A stretch of 64,000 nt of DNA, from contig JXTC01000004.1 of assembly GCA_002914845.1 (NCBI GenBank), positions 1,628,862-1,692,861 of the forward strand, written 5' to 3'. This document shows positions 1 through 8,943 of the stretch, one piece after another. Under the pieces are notes generated by a model. The model had not been told where the DNA came from and made no database searches. It saw nothing but the letters and a program-made list of their open reading frames with translations. Origin of the DNA: Trema orientale. Taxonomy: Eukaryota; Streptophyta; Magnoliopsida; Rosales; Cannabaceae. Made by a program: the position numbers and the translations under genes. The stretch's first letter is position 1; the number at the start of each line of letters is the position of its first letter.

Positions 1-14
1 AGATTAAAGGAGGA

Positions 15-93
15 GCAGCTCAAAAGTGCTTGAAACAAAATCATCGATGCTCCTCAGTGTGTATCGTTCAATCTGCTTTATCATCATCGCTAC
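15..93 (-). ncRNA. C/D-box snoRNA candidate (third in the cluster)
   Basis: Read on the minus strand, a C box GATGATGA (81-88) follows a short stem strand GTAGC (89-93) that pairs with GCTGC (15-19). A D' box CTGA lies at 54-57 and a C' box TCGATGA at 41-47. The D box is a variant, TTGA, at 20-23. The antisense element next to D is complementary to AGTGCTTGAAA, which I remember as part of a conserved stretch of plant 25S rRNA, so it probably guides a 2'-O-methylation there. The variant D box makes this the weakest of the three snoRNAs. Its order and strand match the other two. Confidence 0.6.
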
Positions 94-282
94 ACCCTCC
101 CTTTCTCTCTCATTCTATAAAATAATTAAATCAAAAACAAAACAAAAAAACCCAAATAGAAAAAATAACAATTAAATACAAAATCGGATTATCGTAGAAC
201 CAAAAAAACAACACCGATTAAAATCAAAATCTATTCCTAAACCCATAGATAAAAAATAAAAAAAAAAACATAAATAGATATG

Positions 283-363
283 GATCTGGCATTCAGTATG
301 AGTAGGAGGTAATTATTCATCAAATGAAAAATCAGCGGACACATATCATCATAATGCCAGATC
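283..363 (-). ncRNA. C/D-box snoRNA with a 25S rRNA guide
   Basis: All the parts of a C/D snoRNA are present on the minus strand. A 10-bp terminal stem is formed by GATCTGGCAT (283-292) and its exact complement (354-363). The C box ATGATGA is at 346-352, D' CTGA at 332-335, C' TGATGAA at 316-322 and D CTGA at 293-296. The guide next to D is complementary to ATGAGTAGGAGG, 12 nt that I remember from plant 25S rRNA (GATGAGTAGGAGGG). By the D+5 rule the predicted methylated base is the A in ATG[A]GTAGG. The gene lies between two similar snoRNAs downstream of a shared promoter. I do not assign a snoRNA name. Confidence 0.8.
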
Positions 364-421
364 ATTAATCTCCCAAAAACAAATTCAAAAATAAAATAAA
401 ATAAAAAAAGAAGAAGAGGAG

Positions 422-522
422 GGTTAGCCTCTCAGACAAATGCCTCGAATTGTCGTCACGATTTTAAAAGAATGGATTAGATCGGACTCGTCATCATTTT
501 TTGATCATCACCGAGATAAACC
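422..522 (-). ncRNA. C/D-box snoRNA with a 25S rRNA guide (first in the cluster)
   Basis: On the minus strand a C box GTGATGA (505-511) and a D box CTGA (432-435) are enclosed by partly paired ends (GGTT...CTC with GAG...AACC). A C' box TGACGA lies at 453-458, and a weak D' (CCGA) at 482-485. The guide before D is complementary to CAAATGCCTCG, 11 nt that I remember from the very conserved 25S/28S stretch CCAAATGCCTCGTC. It is the copy nearest the promoter, so a polycistronic precursor would begin with it. Confidence 0.7.
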
Positions 523-669
523 CCTCTTCACTCATATTAATACATGCCTCATCCCAACAAATTTTTTTATTAAAAAAAATATATCAAAACAAACAGACCA
601 ATCATCAACGGCCAAATCAATCAACCCCATCACCAACACCAACATGATTAGCCCAACGATGAGTTCATT

Positions 670-725
670 ACACGTATATATATATATATAGATACACACT
701 ACTACTACTACTACTACTACTACTG
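670..725. repeat. Microsatellites (TA)n and (CTA)n
   Basis: A run of TA dinucleotides near 675-690 is followed by about eight CTA triplets (699-723). Both lie in the predicted leader of the minus-strand snoRNA transcript. Confidence 0.9.
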
Positions 726-774
726 CTACGCTACCTGTGACTTGAGTTGATCGCCCAAAACCAGAGAGAGGTAC

Positions 775-965
775 AACGGAGGTGTCGCCCCGTTTGCTGC
801 TTTTATAGAGGCCTTTAGAGGCTGTTTTAGGGTTAGGGTTTTTTTTGGCTCTGTTGGAGATGAATACAAAGACATTTCCAAAGGGGCCCCTTTTTCCCCC
901 CCGAATGAATTCATGGGCCAAGGTAAACCCTTAAACTAATAAAGGCCCAACCAGATATGGCCCAT
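775..965 (-). promoter_or_regulatory. snoRNA-cluster promoter: TATA, telo-box, site II motifs
   Basis: Read on the minus strand, the order is three site II motifs (TGGGCC/GGCCCA near 959-964, 943-948 and 914-919), a double telo-box AAACCCTAACCCTAAAA (825-843), then a TATA box CTCTATAAAAG (about 799-809). This combination is known from plant snoRNA, ribosomal-protein and other ribosome-biogenesis genes. It points toward the three snoRNAs and lies about 280 bp before the first of them. Transcription would start near 775. The region between the TATA box and the first snoRNA has no convincing protein-coding exon. Confidence 0.7.
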
Positions 966-1149
966 TTTCAGACCGAATTTATTTTAGGGCTTTTAAGCCG
1001 AATACCCGAATTTTGGAACACTGTTTGAAAAATGGCCTTTTTCAAACACCGTTAAATAATGAGAAAATGACACGGAATATGAGCTTTCAAAAAATAATGA
1101 TAAAAATATGACCTGACCCATGTAATTACTTTTCCGTACGGCTTAGGAA

Positions 1150-3850
1150 AACTTATTTCCATTTTCTATGGTCTAACGCTTAGGAAGCTTTACTAATTGT
1201 AAAGTCATATAATTAAGCTAAAATAAAAAACTAATTTAGTGTTTAGGCAAGAATAGGCTCACAACTTGGACTTAGTTCAAATCTCGTTATTCTCACTTTT
1301 TTCTATTTTATTTCCTTTCTCTTTATTTATTCCTTTTGTTCATTTTTTTTTTTAAATTCGTTTTTTAAAAGTTTTTCTTCTGTTGAACCTCATTACTCAT
1401 TTTTTTTTAATATTGTCATTTTTAAAGCTTTTTTTTTTTCACTTTTAATCTAACATTGAGTTTCCATGAGCTTCACCTTGCCTTCTTTCTTGTTCTTTGC
1501 TTATTAATTTTTATTTTTCATTTTCTCTTTTTAAATTCATCTTGACTTATTTCTTCTTTCTATATTTATTTTTCTTTTTTTTGTATTCTCATTTTAAATT
1601 CTTTTTTTTTTCAAAGTAAACCTTACTATTCTTTTCTTTTTAGCCTTTTTTTTTCCCGTTTTCAATCTACTATTTTAACTTCTCTAGTCACTATTGTGGC
1701 TGCCGAAAACCCATTTACCAATTAATATTAGAAACTAGAAACCACTTTTCCTAATTATTTCCAATTATTTAGTGTAGTTGTCAGAATCTAATAGTTAATT
1801 AAGAAGTAGAAACTAGAAACTAAATTAGTTTCAAACTAATTTTGCTAAGATGGTTACCGGTAGTAACTAAGGGGGAAAAAATGAGGAAAAAAAACGTGCT
1901 ATCTTATGTATCTTTAAAAAAAAAAAAAAAAAAAAAAATAAATTTAGAAAAAAAAAAAGAAAGAAAAATAAATATTTACTTTAAAAAAATATAAAGAAAT
2001 TATGTTAGAATAACAAATAAAAAGAAAAATCAAATTTGTTTGCAAGTAGAATCCAGATTGATTTACTTACATCCATAGTATTATGCTACAAGGAAACTAA
2101 ATTAGTTTCCAAGAAACTTTTGTAGTTTCCTATAATTTACTTACATACAAGGTATTTCGTTAAATAGAAACCAAACTGATTTCCAATAAACATTTGTAGT
2201 TTCTTGTGATTTATTTACGTACATGGCATTTTGCTAAAAGGAAACTAAACTGGTTTCCAGAAAATTTTTGTGGTTTCCTGTGATTTACTTACATCTAAGG
2301 CATTTTGTTAAGAAAAACCAAATTAGTTTAGGGCATTTACTAAAAGAAAACCAAACCGATTTATAGAAAATATTTGTGGTTTCTTATGGTTTACTTACAT
2401 ACAGGGTATTTCGCTAAAAGGAAACCAAATTAGTTTCCTGTGATTTACATACATGGTATTCTACTAAAAGGAAACTAAAGTGGTTTCTTAGAAACTTTTG
2501 TGGTTTCATTTACTTACATACAGAATATTCTACTACACATAAACCAACTGGTTTCCTATTATTTACCTATGTACAGGGTATTCTGTTAAAAGGAAACTAA
2601 ATAGTTTCATGTTATTTAATTATGTATAGGATATTCTACTAAAAAGAAACCAAACTTGTTTCCAGAAAATCTTTATAGTTTCCTGTAATTTACTTATATA
2701 CGCTGCATTCTGCTAAAAGAAAACCAAATTGGTTTATAGGAAATATTTGTGGTATCTTGACATTCTGCTAAAATGAAACAAAACTAGTTTTTTGGAAGCC
2801 TATGTGGTTTCTTGGAAATCTTTGTAGTTTTCTGTGATTTACTTAGTTTTCTGTGATTTACTTACATACAGAAAATTTTTTGTTAATTTGATTACTAAAA
2901 ACTAAAAACCTAATTATCTGATTATCGAGAAATTAAAATGTTTTTTTTTTTTTTTTTGAGGAAATAGTTATGAGCCTCTCTTGAAACCAAAAGCCAAACT
3001 AAATTAGTTTCTACGAGTAACCAAAAACCACTCTAATAGTTGGTTACTAATTTGGTTAGTAACGAGAAACTAGTCTGGTTACTAAGAAACCAAATTAGTT
3101 ATTTTTTTTTAAATGGAATGGTTACTAATTAATATTGAAACCTAAAATCAAATTAGCTTCTAGTATTGGTTTTAATGTTAATTTGAAACCAATTTAGGAG
3201 TAATATTATTTTTTGAAACTAGAAACTAATTTTAAAAATTATTATTCGAGAAACCAAATTGGTTACTACTAATAAAAATATGCAAAGAAACTATTAACCA
3301 GTAACAGTAAGTTATTGTAACATCAAAAAGAAATTGCTATTAGTAATATAACAGTTTCTTTCAAAAATTCTAACAAAAAAAAGAAAAAAAATATATTTTC
3401 CACATTTGTCAGAGATTACATGGAAAAGAAATTGTGTCTCATGCTCTAAGTGAAAAAAAAAAAAAGGAGTAGCTCTTTTTATTTATAAGAGGAGGAAGAA
3501 CAAGGAAAAAATAATTTAAAATGAGAAATAAAAAATTACAAAAGAAACAAAAAATGAAGAAATATTAAAAAAAAAAAAGAAAAGCTAAAAGGAAAATAAA
3601 AGAATTAAATAAAATAAAAGTGGAGAAAATAAAAAGGGATAAATAATTAAAATAGTAAAAAATGAAAAAAAAAATAACAAAAGAAAAAGGGAAAAACGGA
3701 AAGGGAAAAAAATCAAAAAGACTAAGATGTGAAACTATGGTGACCTGAACACTTGAGTGGGAAAAAGAGCTTTAAATGGAGTAAGGAAACCACTAGACCA
3801 ATAATTGTTTCAATCAATTTAGCAAAATGTTTCTTATATAATAGCGTTTT
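1150..3850. repeat. Large AT-rich repeat with inverted pyrimidine/purine arms
   Basis: The left part (about 1210-1670) is a long T-rich tract preceded by a short tRNA-promoter-like sequence with a B-box-like AGTTCAAATCTCG near 1275. The right part (about 3440-3800) is the mirror image: an A-rich tract followed, on the minus strand, by an A-box-like TTGGTCTAGTGGTTTCC (about 3786-3802) and a B-box-like GTTCAGGTCACC. The centre holds a minisatellite and many GAAACTAGAAACTA-type stretches. A related arm recurs at about 59100-59900. No coding region is recognisable. It may be a non-autonomous element with SINE-like ends or a nest of several. Confidence 0.45.
2050..2885. repeat. Degenerate minisatellite, about 11 units of 52-75 bp
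   Basis: The phrase TTTACTTACATACA recurs, with changes, near 2060, 2135, 2209, 2281, 2389, 2442, 2510, 2562, 2615 and 2687. Each unit carries a small dyad of the form GGAAACCAAATTAGTTTCC. Spacing alternates between about 52 and 75 bp, with one interval near 108 bp, which suggests loss of half units. No coding content is seen. Confidence 0.75.
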
Positions 3851-3984
3851 ATAAAGATTGCCTTATTTACACAAAATGCCACCGTGTCTTCCAAATCTAA
3901 TATTTAGAAAAATGACACTTTAGGTCGTACGGAATTTTAACTCTTTTTTGGAGGTCGTATTCGTAGTATTCTTTTTAAAAAATA

Positions 3985-4177
3985 GGTAAAAGTGTCCAAA
4001 ACCCTTAAATAATAGCTGAATTTTGAAACTTATTAAAAAATGGCCATTCTCTATATTTAATAGATCAAAATATATTAATTTATTTTTTAAAAAAGTGATT
4101 TATGTGTTAAATTGATTTAGTTTCTAATCAACTGAAAACGGTCATTTATCAAAATAAAATTATAAGTAAGTTGTTTA
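3985..4177. repeat. Dispersed repeat, second copy near 58640-58800
   Basis: The segment beginning GCTGAATTTTGAAACTTATT and running through ATCAAAATATATTAATTTAT is closely similar, in the same orientation, to DNA at about 58640-58800. In both places it flanks one of the T-rich, tRNA-like arms described elsewhere in this list. No open reading frame is seen. Confidence 0.6.
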
Positions 4178-4490
4178 TTAAGTAAGTGTAATAAACAGCG
4201 TAAACGGAGAACCAAAAAACGAATGAGACCAAACATTACGGACCAGATCTATAAAAGTAGGATGAAAAAGCCACATGCCTTGAAAACGGAAGGGTCGAGG
4301 GCTAGTAAGAATATCCTTTAACAAAGTCAATAATAGCGGATGATGATCTGAATGTGATCTAGGTAAGCAAATACTGGAAACCTGATGCCAGATATTCAAA
4401 AAATCATCATTACAGAATGCTCTATCCAACCGAGACATAACAACCAAACACCCTCGGAAATTCCGCCAAGTATAAAAGGGGCCTTGAGAC
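4178..4490 (-). mobile_element. LINE (plant L1-type) endonuclease-domain fragment
   Basis: Minus-strand translation gives the end of an AP-type endonuclease domain of a plant L1-like LINE. It reads YTWRN, then SRLDRAFCNDDF, then LPRSHSDHHPLLL, then RPFRFQGMWLFHPTF. These are the hallmark strings around the last catalytic His of that domain (SDH) and the following linker. The fragment is only about 100 codons, with no reverse transcriptase beside it. It is a 5' and 3' truncated relic in AT-rich repeats. Confidence 0.8.
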
Positions 4491-4571
4491 CATTTTTTAA
4501 ATTGATATAAAAAAATATCATTTCTTATAAATACTCTTTATTTTAATCTACTTATGTATTTATTTATTTGT

Positions 4572-4613
<42 letters not shown>

Positions 4614-5180
4614 TAATACTATTTATTTGAAGGGCTGCGAAGTGTAAGCACTAATTTCCAATCTTCTATGGGTTGAAATGACATATCTAGAACCACCTTT
4701 GAGGATGATTTTTAAGCTTCTGACAAAAAAATTGGGCCCAAAGTCTGAAAGATTGAAAATCATAGATGGTCTAATTTTTTGAAAAATTCCGGATTTATTC
4801 AGAAATATATCATTTTTTTAAAACTTTACTTAGAAAAATAGTACTTTTCAAAAATATCTAGAAAAAATAATATTTTTTCTTAAAAAATTGGTACTTTTTA
4901 TAAGCACTTGAGGTTAAGCAGACTTGTTGTCTCTGTAACTTGATATCGGTTACCTCAAGTAACTTATTAATTTGTAAAAAGTAGTATTTTTTTAAATATT
5001 TTAAAATTGATATTTTGATATATAAGTTCAGGGCTTTTCAAAAAAATTTAAAATGTACAAAATTTTAAAATCTGGGATTTTTGTTTTTATCTTTTTCGAA
5101 ATTTTATAATATAAAATCAAATTTCCTCATGAATTTTTTTTAGGAGTGATCATTCTATTTTTGACTGGATTATAACTATA
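4491..5180. repeat. AT-rich repeat with (TTA)n, related to 9000-9310
   Basis: A (TTA)n microsatellite lies at about 4573-4611. From about 4730 to 5120 the DNA is a diverged relative of 9000-9310. Both begin with a GGCCCAA motif, then AAAATT...TCCNGATTTATT, and end near TTTTAAAATCTGGGATTTTT. Inner segments are partly complementary, suggesting an old non-autonomous DNA element. No gene is seen. Confidence 0.45.
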
Positions 5181-5385
5181 ATAAGACTATTGGTCATAAA
5201 TAAGGTGAATATGAGAATCAATATGGTATTATATAAATAGCCAAATAGGAATGAAAGGTTAATATGGTTTATTGATTGTAGTAATGAGACTATTGCTCAT
5301 ATATAAGGTGAATATGAGAATCAATATAGTATTATATAAATAGCCTAAGTAAGAATAAGAGGTTAATATGGTTTATTGAATTTAG
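5181..5385. repeat. Tandem duplication, two units of about 102 bp
   Basis: Unit one begins ATAAGACTATTGGTCATAAA at 5181 and unit two begins ATGAGACTATTGCTCATATA at 5283. Both share AAGGTGAATATGAGAATCAA and GGTTAATATGGTTTATTGA. The copies differ at only a few positions and short indels, so the duplication is fairly recent. Confidence 0.85.
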
Positions 5386-5654
5386 TATTTTATTCTCCTT
5401 CTTCTTCTTTTATAAAATAAAAAGTTCTCCGTAGAACACTGAGAAATTTACGAGGTATGTGAAAAAAATAAATAATAAATAAGTATAATAATAAATAAGT
5501 ATCATCCTTGCGAGGAGATCTTTTCTCTTTCTTTTTTCTTGAAAAATCAAACTTTATTTCTTAAGGGAAAAATAGACCAGACAAAGTCTTTTAAAAAAGT
5601 ATTAGATAAATACAGTATACTATTTTTTATTATTTTTCACATATTATCTACGAT

Positions 5655-5925
5655 ATGAACTTGTCCACAATCGTCTTCTTCATGACTCTCCCATCTTCGC
5701 CTATGCCCTTGATAGGCGTCAGCCGATTCTCCGAACAAGGGGCCGCTGGCTTCATCTGTGCCTCCGGTGGCCACTCCTCCACCCAAGGCTTTGGCTCCTA
5801 CTCCAACTTCGACTCCTCCTCTTTCCAAGGCACCTACACCAGCCTCCACTACTACCTTGATTCCAACCATGACTCCATCAGTTTCGACCTCGCCGAGCTC
5901 TCCTCCATTACCACTTTTCTAGTAT
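5655..5925 (+). pseudogene. GC-rich, proline-rich coding-like island (possible AGP relic)
   Basis: A GC-rich patch stands out in AT-rich DNA. In the frame covering about 5718-5921 it reads ADSPNKGPLASSVPPVATPP, then PKALAPTPTSTPP and LSKAPTPASTTT. This is dense in AP, TP and SP pairs, as in arabinogalactan proteins. A second frame from the ATG at 5655 is open for 118 codons, with C-ending codons and no recognised domain. The AGP-like frame has no start codon or signal peptide of its own, and LPSSPMPL just upstream sits in the other frame. I read it as a broken AGP-like relic. It could also be an unknown small gene in the other frame. Confidence 0.35.
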
Positions 5926-5949
5926 CGTTTGGGTACATATCAATATATA

Positions 5950-6180
5950 TATGGTTCCCAATAGGTTTTTTTTTTTTTTTTTTACATATCTATAGTATTT
6001 TTTTTCTTTAACTGTTGGATCATAATCTAATAGCTATTATAATTTAGGTAGTTAAGAAAAAAATAAATACCACTAATTTAATGATTTTCTATGTCCAACT
6101 TTTATTACAAAAAGACGTGCATGATCAATTTTAATTGCATAAAATAATACCTATAAAAAATACCTATTAGATTGGTGCTA
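5950..6180. mobile_element. MITE, ACCTAT/GTTGGATCATAATCTAA family, copy 1
   Basis: Ends resemble CCAATAGGTATTTTT and AAAATACCTATTAGATTGG in inverted orientation, with an inner TGTTGGATCATAATCTAAT near 6014. Four more copies are in the window, at about 15450-15700, 15725-15955, 54943-55172 and 55203-55430. The ends lie in TA-rich DNA, so I cannot define the target duplication. Confidence 0.6.
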
Positions 6181-6359
6181 TATATATATATATATATGGA
6201 TGTGTATGTACAGACTGCTATTTTTTTTTTTTCCTTTTTGGGAAAAGCTTCCATATTTTTTGTCCAACTATCACGGTGAATGAAGGGAATAAACCCGAGC
6301 AAAGCCATTATCATGGCTCTTCATTATTGGATGATTGTTACATGTTTGACGAAATGCCC

Positions 6360-7609
6360 CAATGAAACTAGATATTGATTAAGGTTCAATTAGATTGGCA
6401 ATTGGTTACTAGGCGGGCAACTGCTACATGTTCGATAAAATGCCCCAACGAAAAAAGAAAAGACTACAACTAGATATTAAGGTTTAATTAGATTGGCAAC
6501 TGATAACTAGTAACTGATAACCAATTTTGTAATTGGTAACCAATAACTATTTTTGTAATCGGTAACTCATAATTAAATTGGTAATTAATAACCAGTACCA
6601 AATTGGTTGATAATAAATCAAAAACTAATAACCATAGCGAATATGCTAATAAGAAATTATAAACCATATTTAGTAATCAAAAATAGAAACTAGTAACTAA
6701 AATAAATGTATTAACTAGAAACTATAAACCATAACTAGAAACTAGTAACCAAAATGGTAATCAGAACCCAATAATCCAAGTAGTAGTAGCCAGAAACCAA
6801 AAACCAGTAACTAGTAATAAATAACGAAAGTTTTTTGAAATGTCACCTTTGATTTTCAAAATTACCATTTTCGTGCAGTGTTTCCTCTTGCACGGTATTT
6901 CTGTATTTTTTATTTTTTTTGTCGATAAAACTCTTCGAATTTCCATTTCTCAACTCCTTTTCCTTGTATCATATCCAAAGATAATTAGCCCAAGCCCATA
7001 TGTAGGCCTATTTCGAGAAATTATAGTAAATGTCCACTTCTAATACTTTATTGGCCATTTCCCCCTCATCCACGTTTTAAGGGAGCAGGATGGCTTAAGA
7101 GCAGGATGGGTTTTGGGGAATCCCCGTAAAGGTGGGTTACTCATACTCGCCCAATACTAATCTATAATATAGAAAATTGCCCAAAAAAAAAAAGTTTATA
7201 CAAATATGATTCTGGTGAATATGCTTAGTTTTAACAAATTATAATCATCCATTTCTATAATTTTTTATTATAAAAAAATAGAAGAATATAGGGATTTAAA
7301 CATTTATACTTAAGTTTTCAAAAATAATACCAAAAATTCGACTTTTCCAAAATAATTATTTTTATGTACGATATTGCATTTTTTCTAAATATTTTGGATA
7401 TTAGAAACTGAGAAACCAATTTAATTTTTGGTAAGGAGTCTGATTCGATTCCCAAGTAACGAGTACTCAAGCAAGGTAATAAAAAAAGTATTAAGAGAAA
7501 ATTAGGTAGATGACCGATTTTTTTAAATTGGTTTAAGTAGGTGTGCTTTAGTTGTAGAATATGTTGTATTTCTATGCTTTAAAAGTTAAAGCTTCAGTTG
7601 TAGAATATG
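6360..7609. repeat. Low-complexity AACTAGTAACCAAA-type DNA, no gene seen
   Basis: From about 6400 to 6830 the sequence is built of short variants of GGTAACTAGTAACCA, resembling stretches at 2990-3330, 27180-27340 and 59400-59900. From 6840 to 7600 it is AT-rich with no open frame of recognisable content. A partial duplication, TTGTAGAATATGTTGTATTT, occurs near 7551 and 7598, just before the foldback element. Confidence 0.5.
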
Positions 7610-7617
7610 TTGTATTT

Positions 7618-8935
7618 GAGAAATTAGGCCGAATATGCTCCCTAATACCCCTATTTTGGCTCATATGCACAAGTTAAAAAACATTTGAAAAATATGTGTG
7701 TGGACGAAAATATCCTTACTAATATCTAAGAGAAAATATGCTCCATTTTTAAATGAGTGTCTATCATTCTCTATAACCAAGCCGAAATCTCTTCTCCTCC
7801 ATGCCGTCAAACTCGTTTTCATTCTTGAAAAAAAGAGAAAAAATAATTTGAGAAGAAAATTCCGTTTTCATCTCTCATATCGCCGTTAAACTCATCATTT
7901 CACTCTCTTCTCTCTTCATTCTTCTCCAATTTGTTCTGGGTATAGTTTAAAATAATATATTATCAAATTTCGAGATGTTATGAGATCATTTATGTATTAA
8001 AAAATTATTTTCATGTTAATTTTTTATAAGTTTCAACAAAAAATCACGAACATTTTCGATGATTTTCGATGGTTTTTCGTTTATATTTCGATGAAAATTA
8101 TATTCTCAATAAAATTTTGATGAAAATGGTATTTTTGATAAATTTCGATGCATTTTCGATGAATTTTCGATGATATTCTCAATAATATTTCAATAAAGTG
8201 ACATTTTTGATAATTTTCGATGCAATTTCGATGTATTTTCGATAATATTTCGATGACATATTATGAAAAATACCACTTTTATCGAAATATCATAGAAAAT
8301 GCATCGAAATTGCATCGAAAATTATCAAAAATACCACTTTATTGAAATATTACTGAGAATACCATTTTTGTCGAAATATCATCAAAAAGTCATCGAAAAT
8401 GCATCGAAAATTCATCGAAATTGCATCAAAAAGTATCAAAAATACCATTTTCATCGAAATTTTACTGAGAATATAATTTTCATCGAAATATAATCGAAAA
8501 ATCATCGAAAAGCATCAAAAATGTTCGCGATTTTTTGTTAAAACTCGTAAAAATTAACCAAAAAATGATTTTTTTAACACATAAATGACCTCATAACATC
8601 TAGAAATTTGATAATATGTTATTTTAAACTATACCCAGAACAAATTGGAGAAGAATGAAGAGAGAATAGAGGAAAATGATGAGTTTGACGGTAATATGAG
8701 AGATGAAAACAAGATTTTCTTCTCAAATTATTTTTTCTCATTTTTTCAGAGATGAAAACGAGTTTGACTGCATGGAGGAGAAGAGATTTCGGCTTGATTA
8801 AAGAGAAGAGAGACATAATTGATTAGGGGTAAACATGACTTTTCACGTGATACATGCATATTTTACAAACTTTTATTTGGGAGAACATACGGACCAAAAT
8901 ATACCTATTATGATGTATATTTTACGTAATTTCTC
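7618..8935. mobile_element. 1.3 kb foldback DNA element with 8-bp target duplications
   Basis: The two halves are near-complements around a centre at about 8280. For example, AATTTGTTCTGGGTATAGTT near 7930 answers AACTATACCCAGAACAAATT near 8627. The ends are GAGAAATTA and its complement TAATTTCTC. They are flanked by TTGTATTT at 7610-7617 and again at 8936-8943, an 8-bp target-site duplication as made by hAT-type transposases. The central 550 bp are built of TTTTCGATGAATTTTCGATG-like repeats. No transposase is encoded, so it is non-autonomous. A transcript would fold into a very long hairpin. Confidence 0.85.
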
Positions 8936-8943
8936 TTGTATTT

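Noticed and set aside
600-690. A possible fourth C/D snoRNA on the minus strand
   Set aside because: TGATG-like boxes are present but there is no terminal stem and no convincing D box.
532-921. 129-codon minus-strand frame
   Set aside because: It is built from microsatellite translation (Val and Tyr/Ile runs) and crosses the snoRNA promoter.
2050-2885. CRISPR-like array
   Set aside because: Units are degenerate, have no unique spacers of constant length and lie in plant nuclear DNA; it is a minisatellite.
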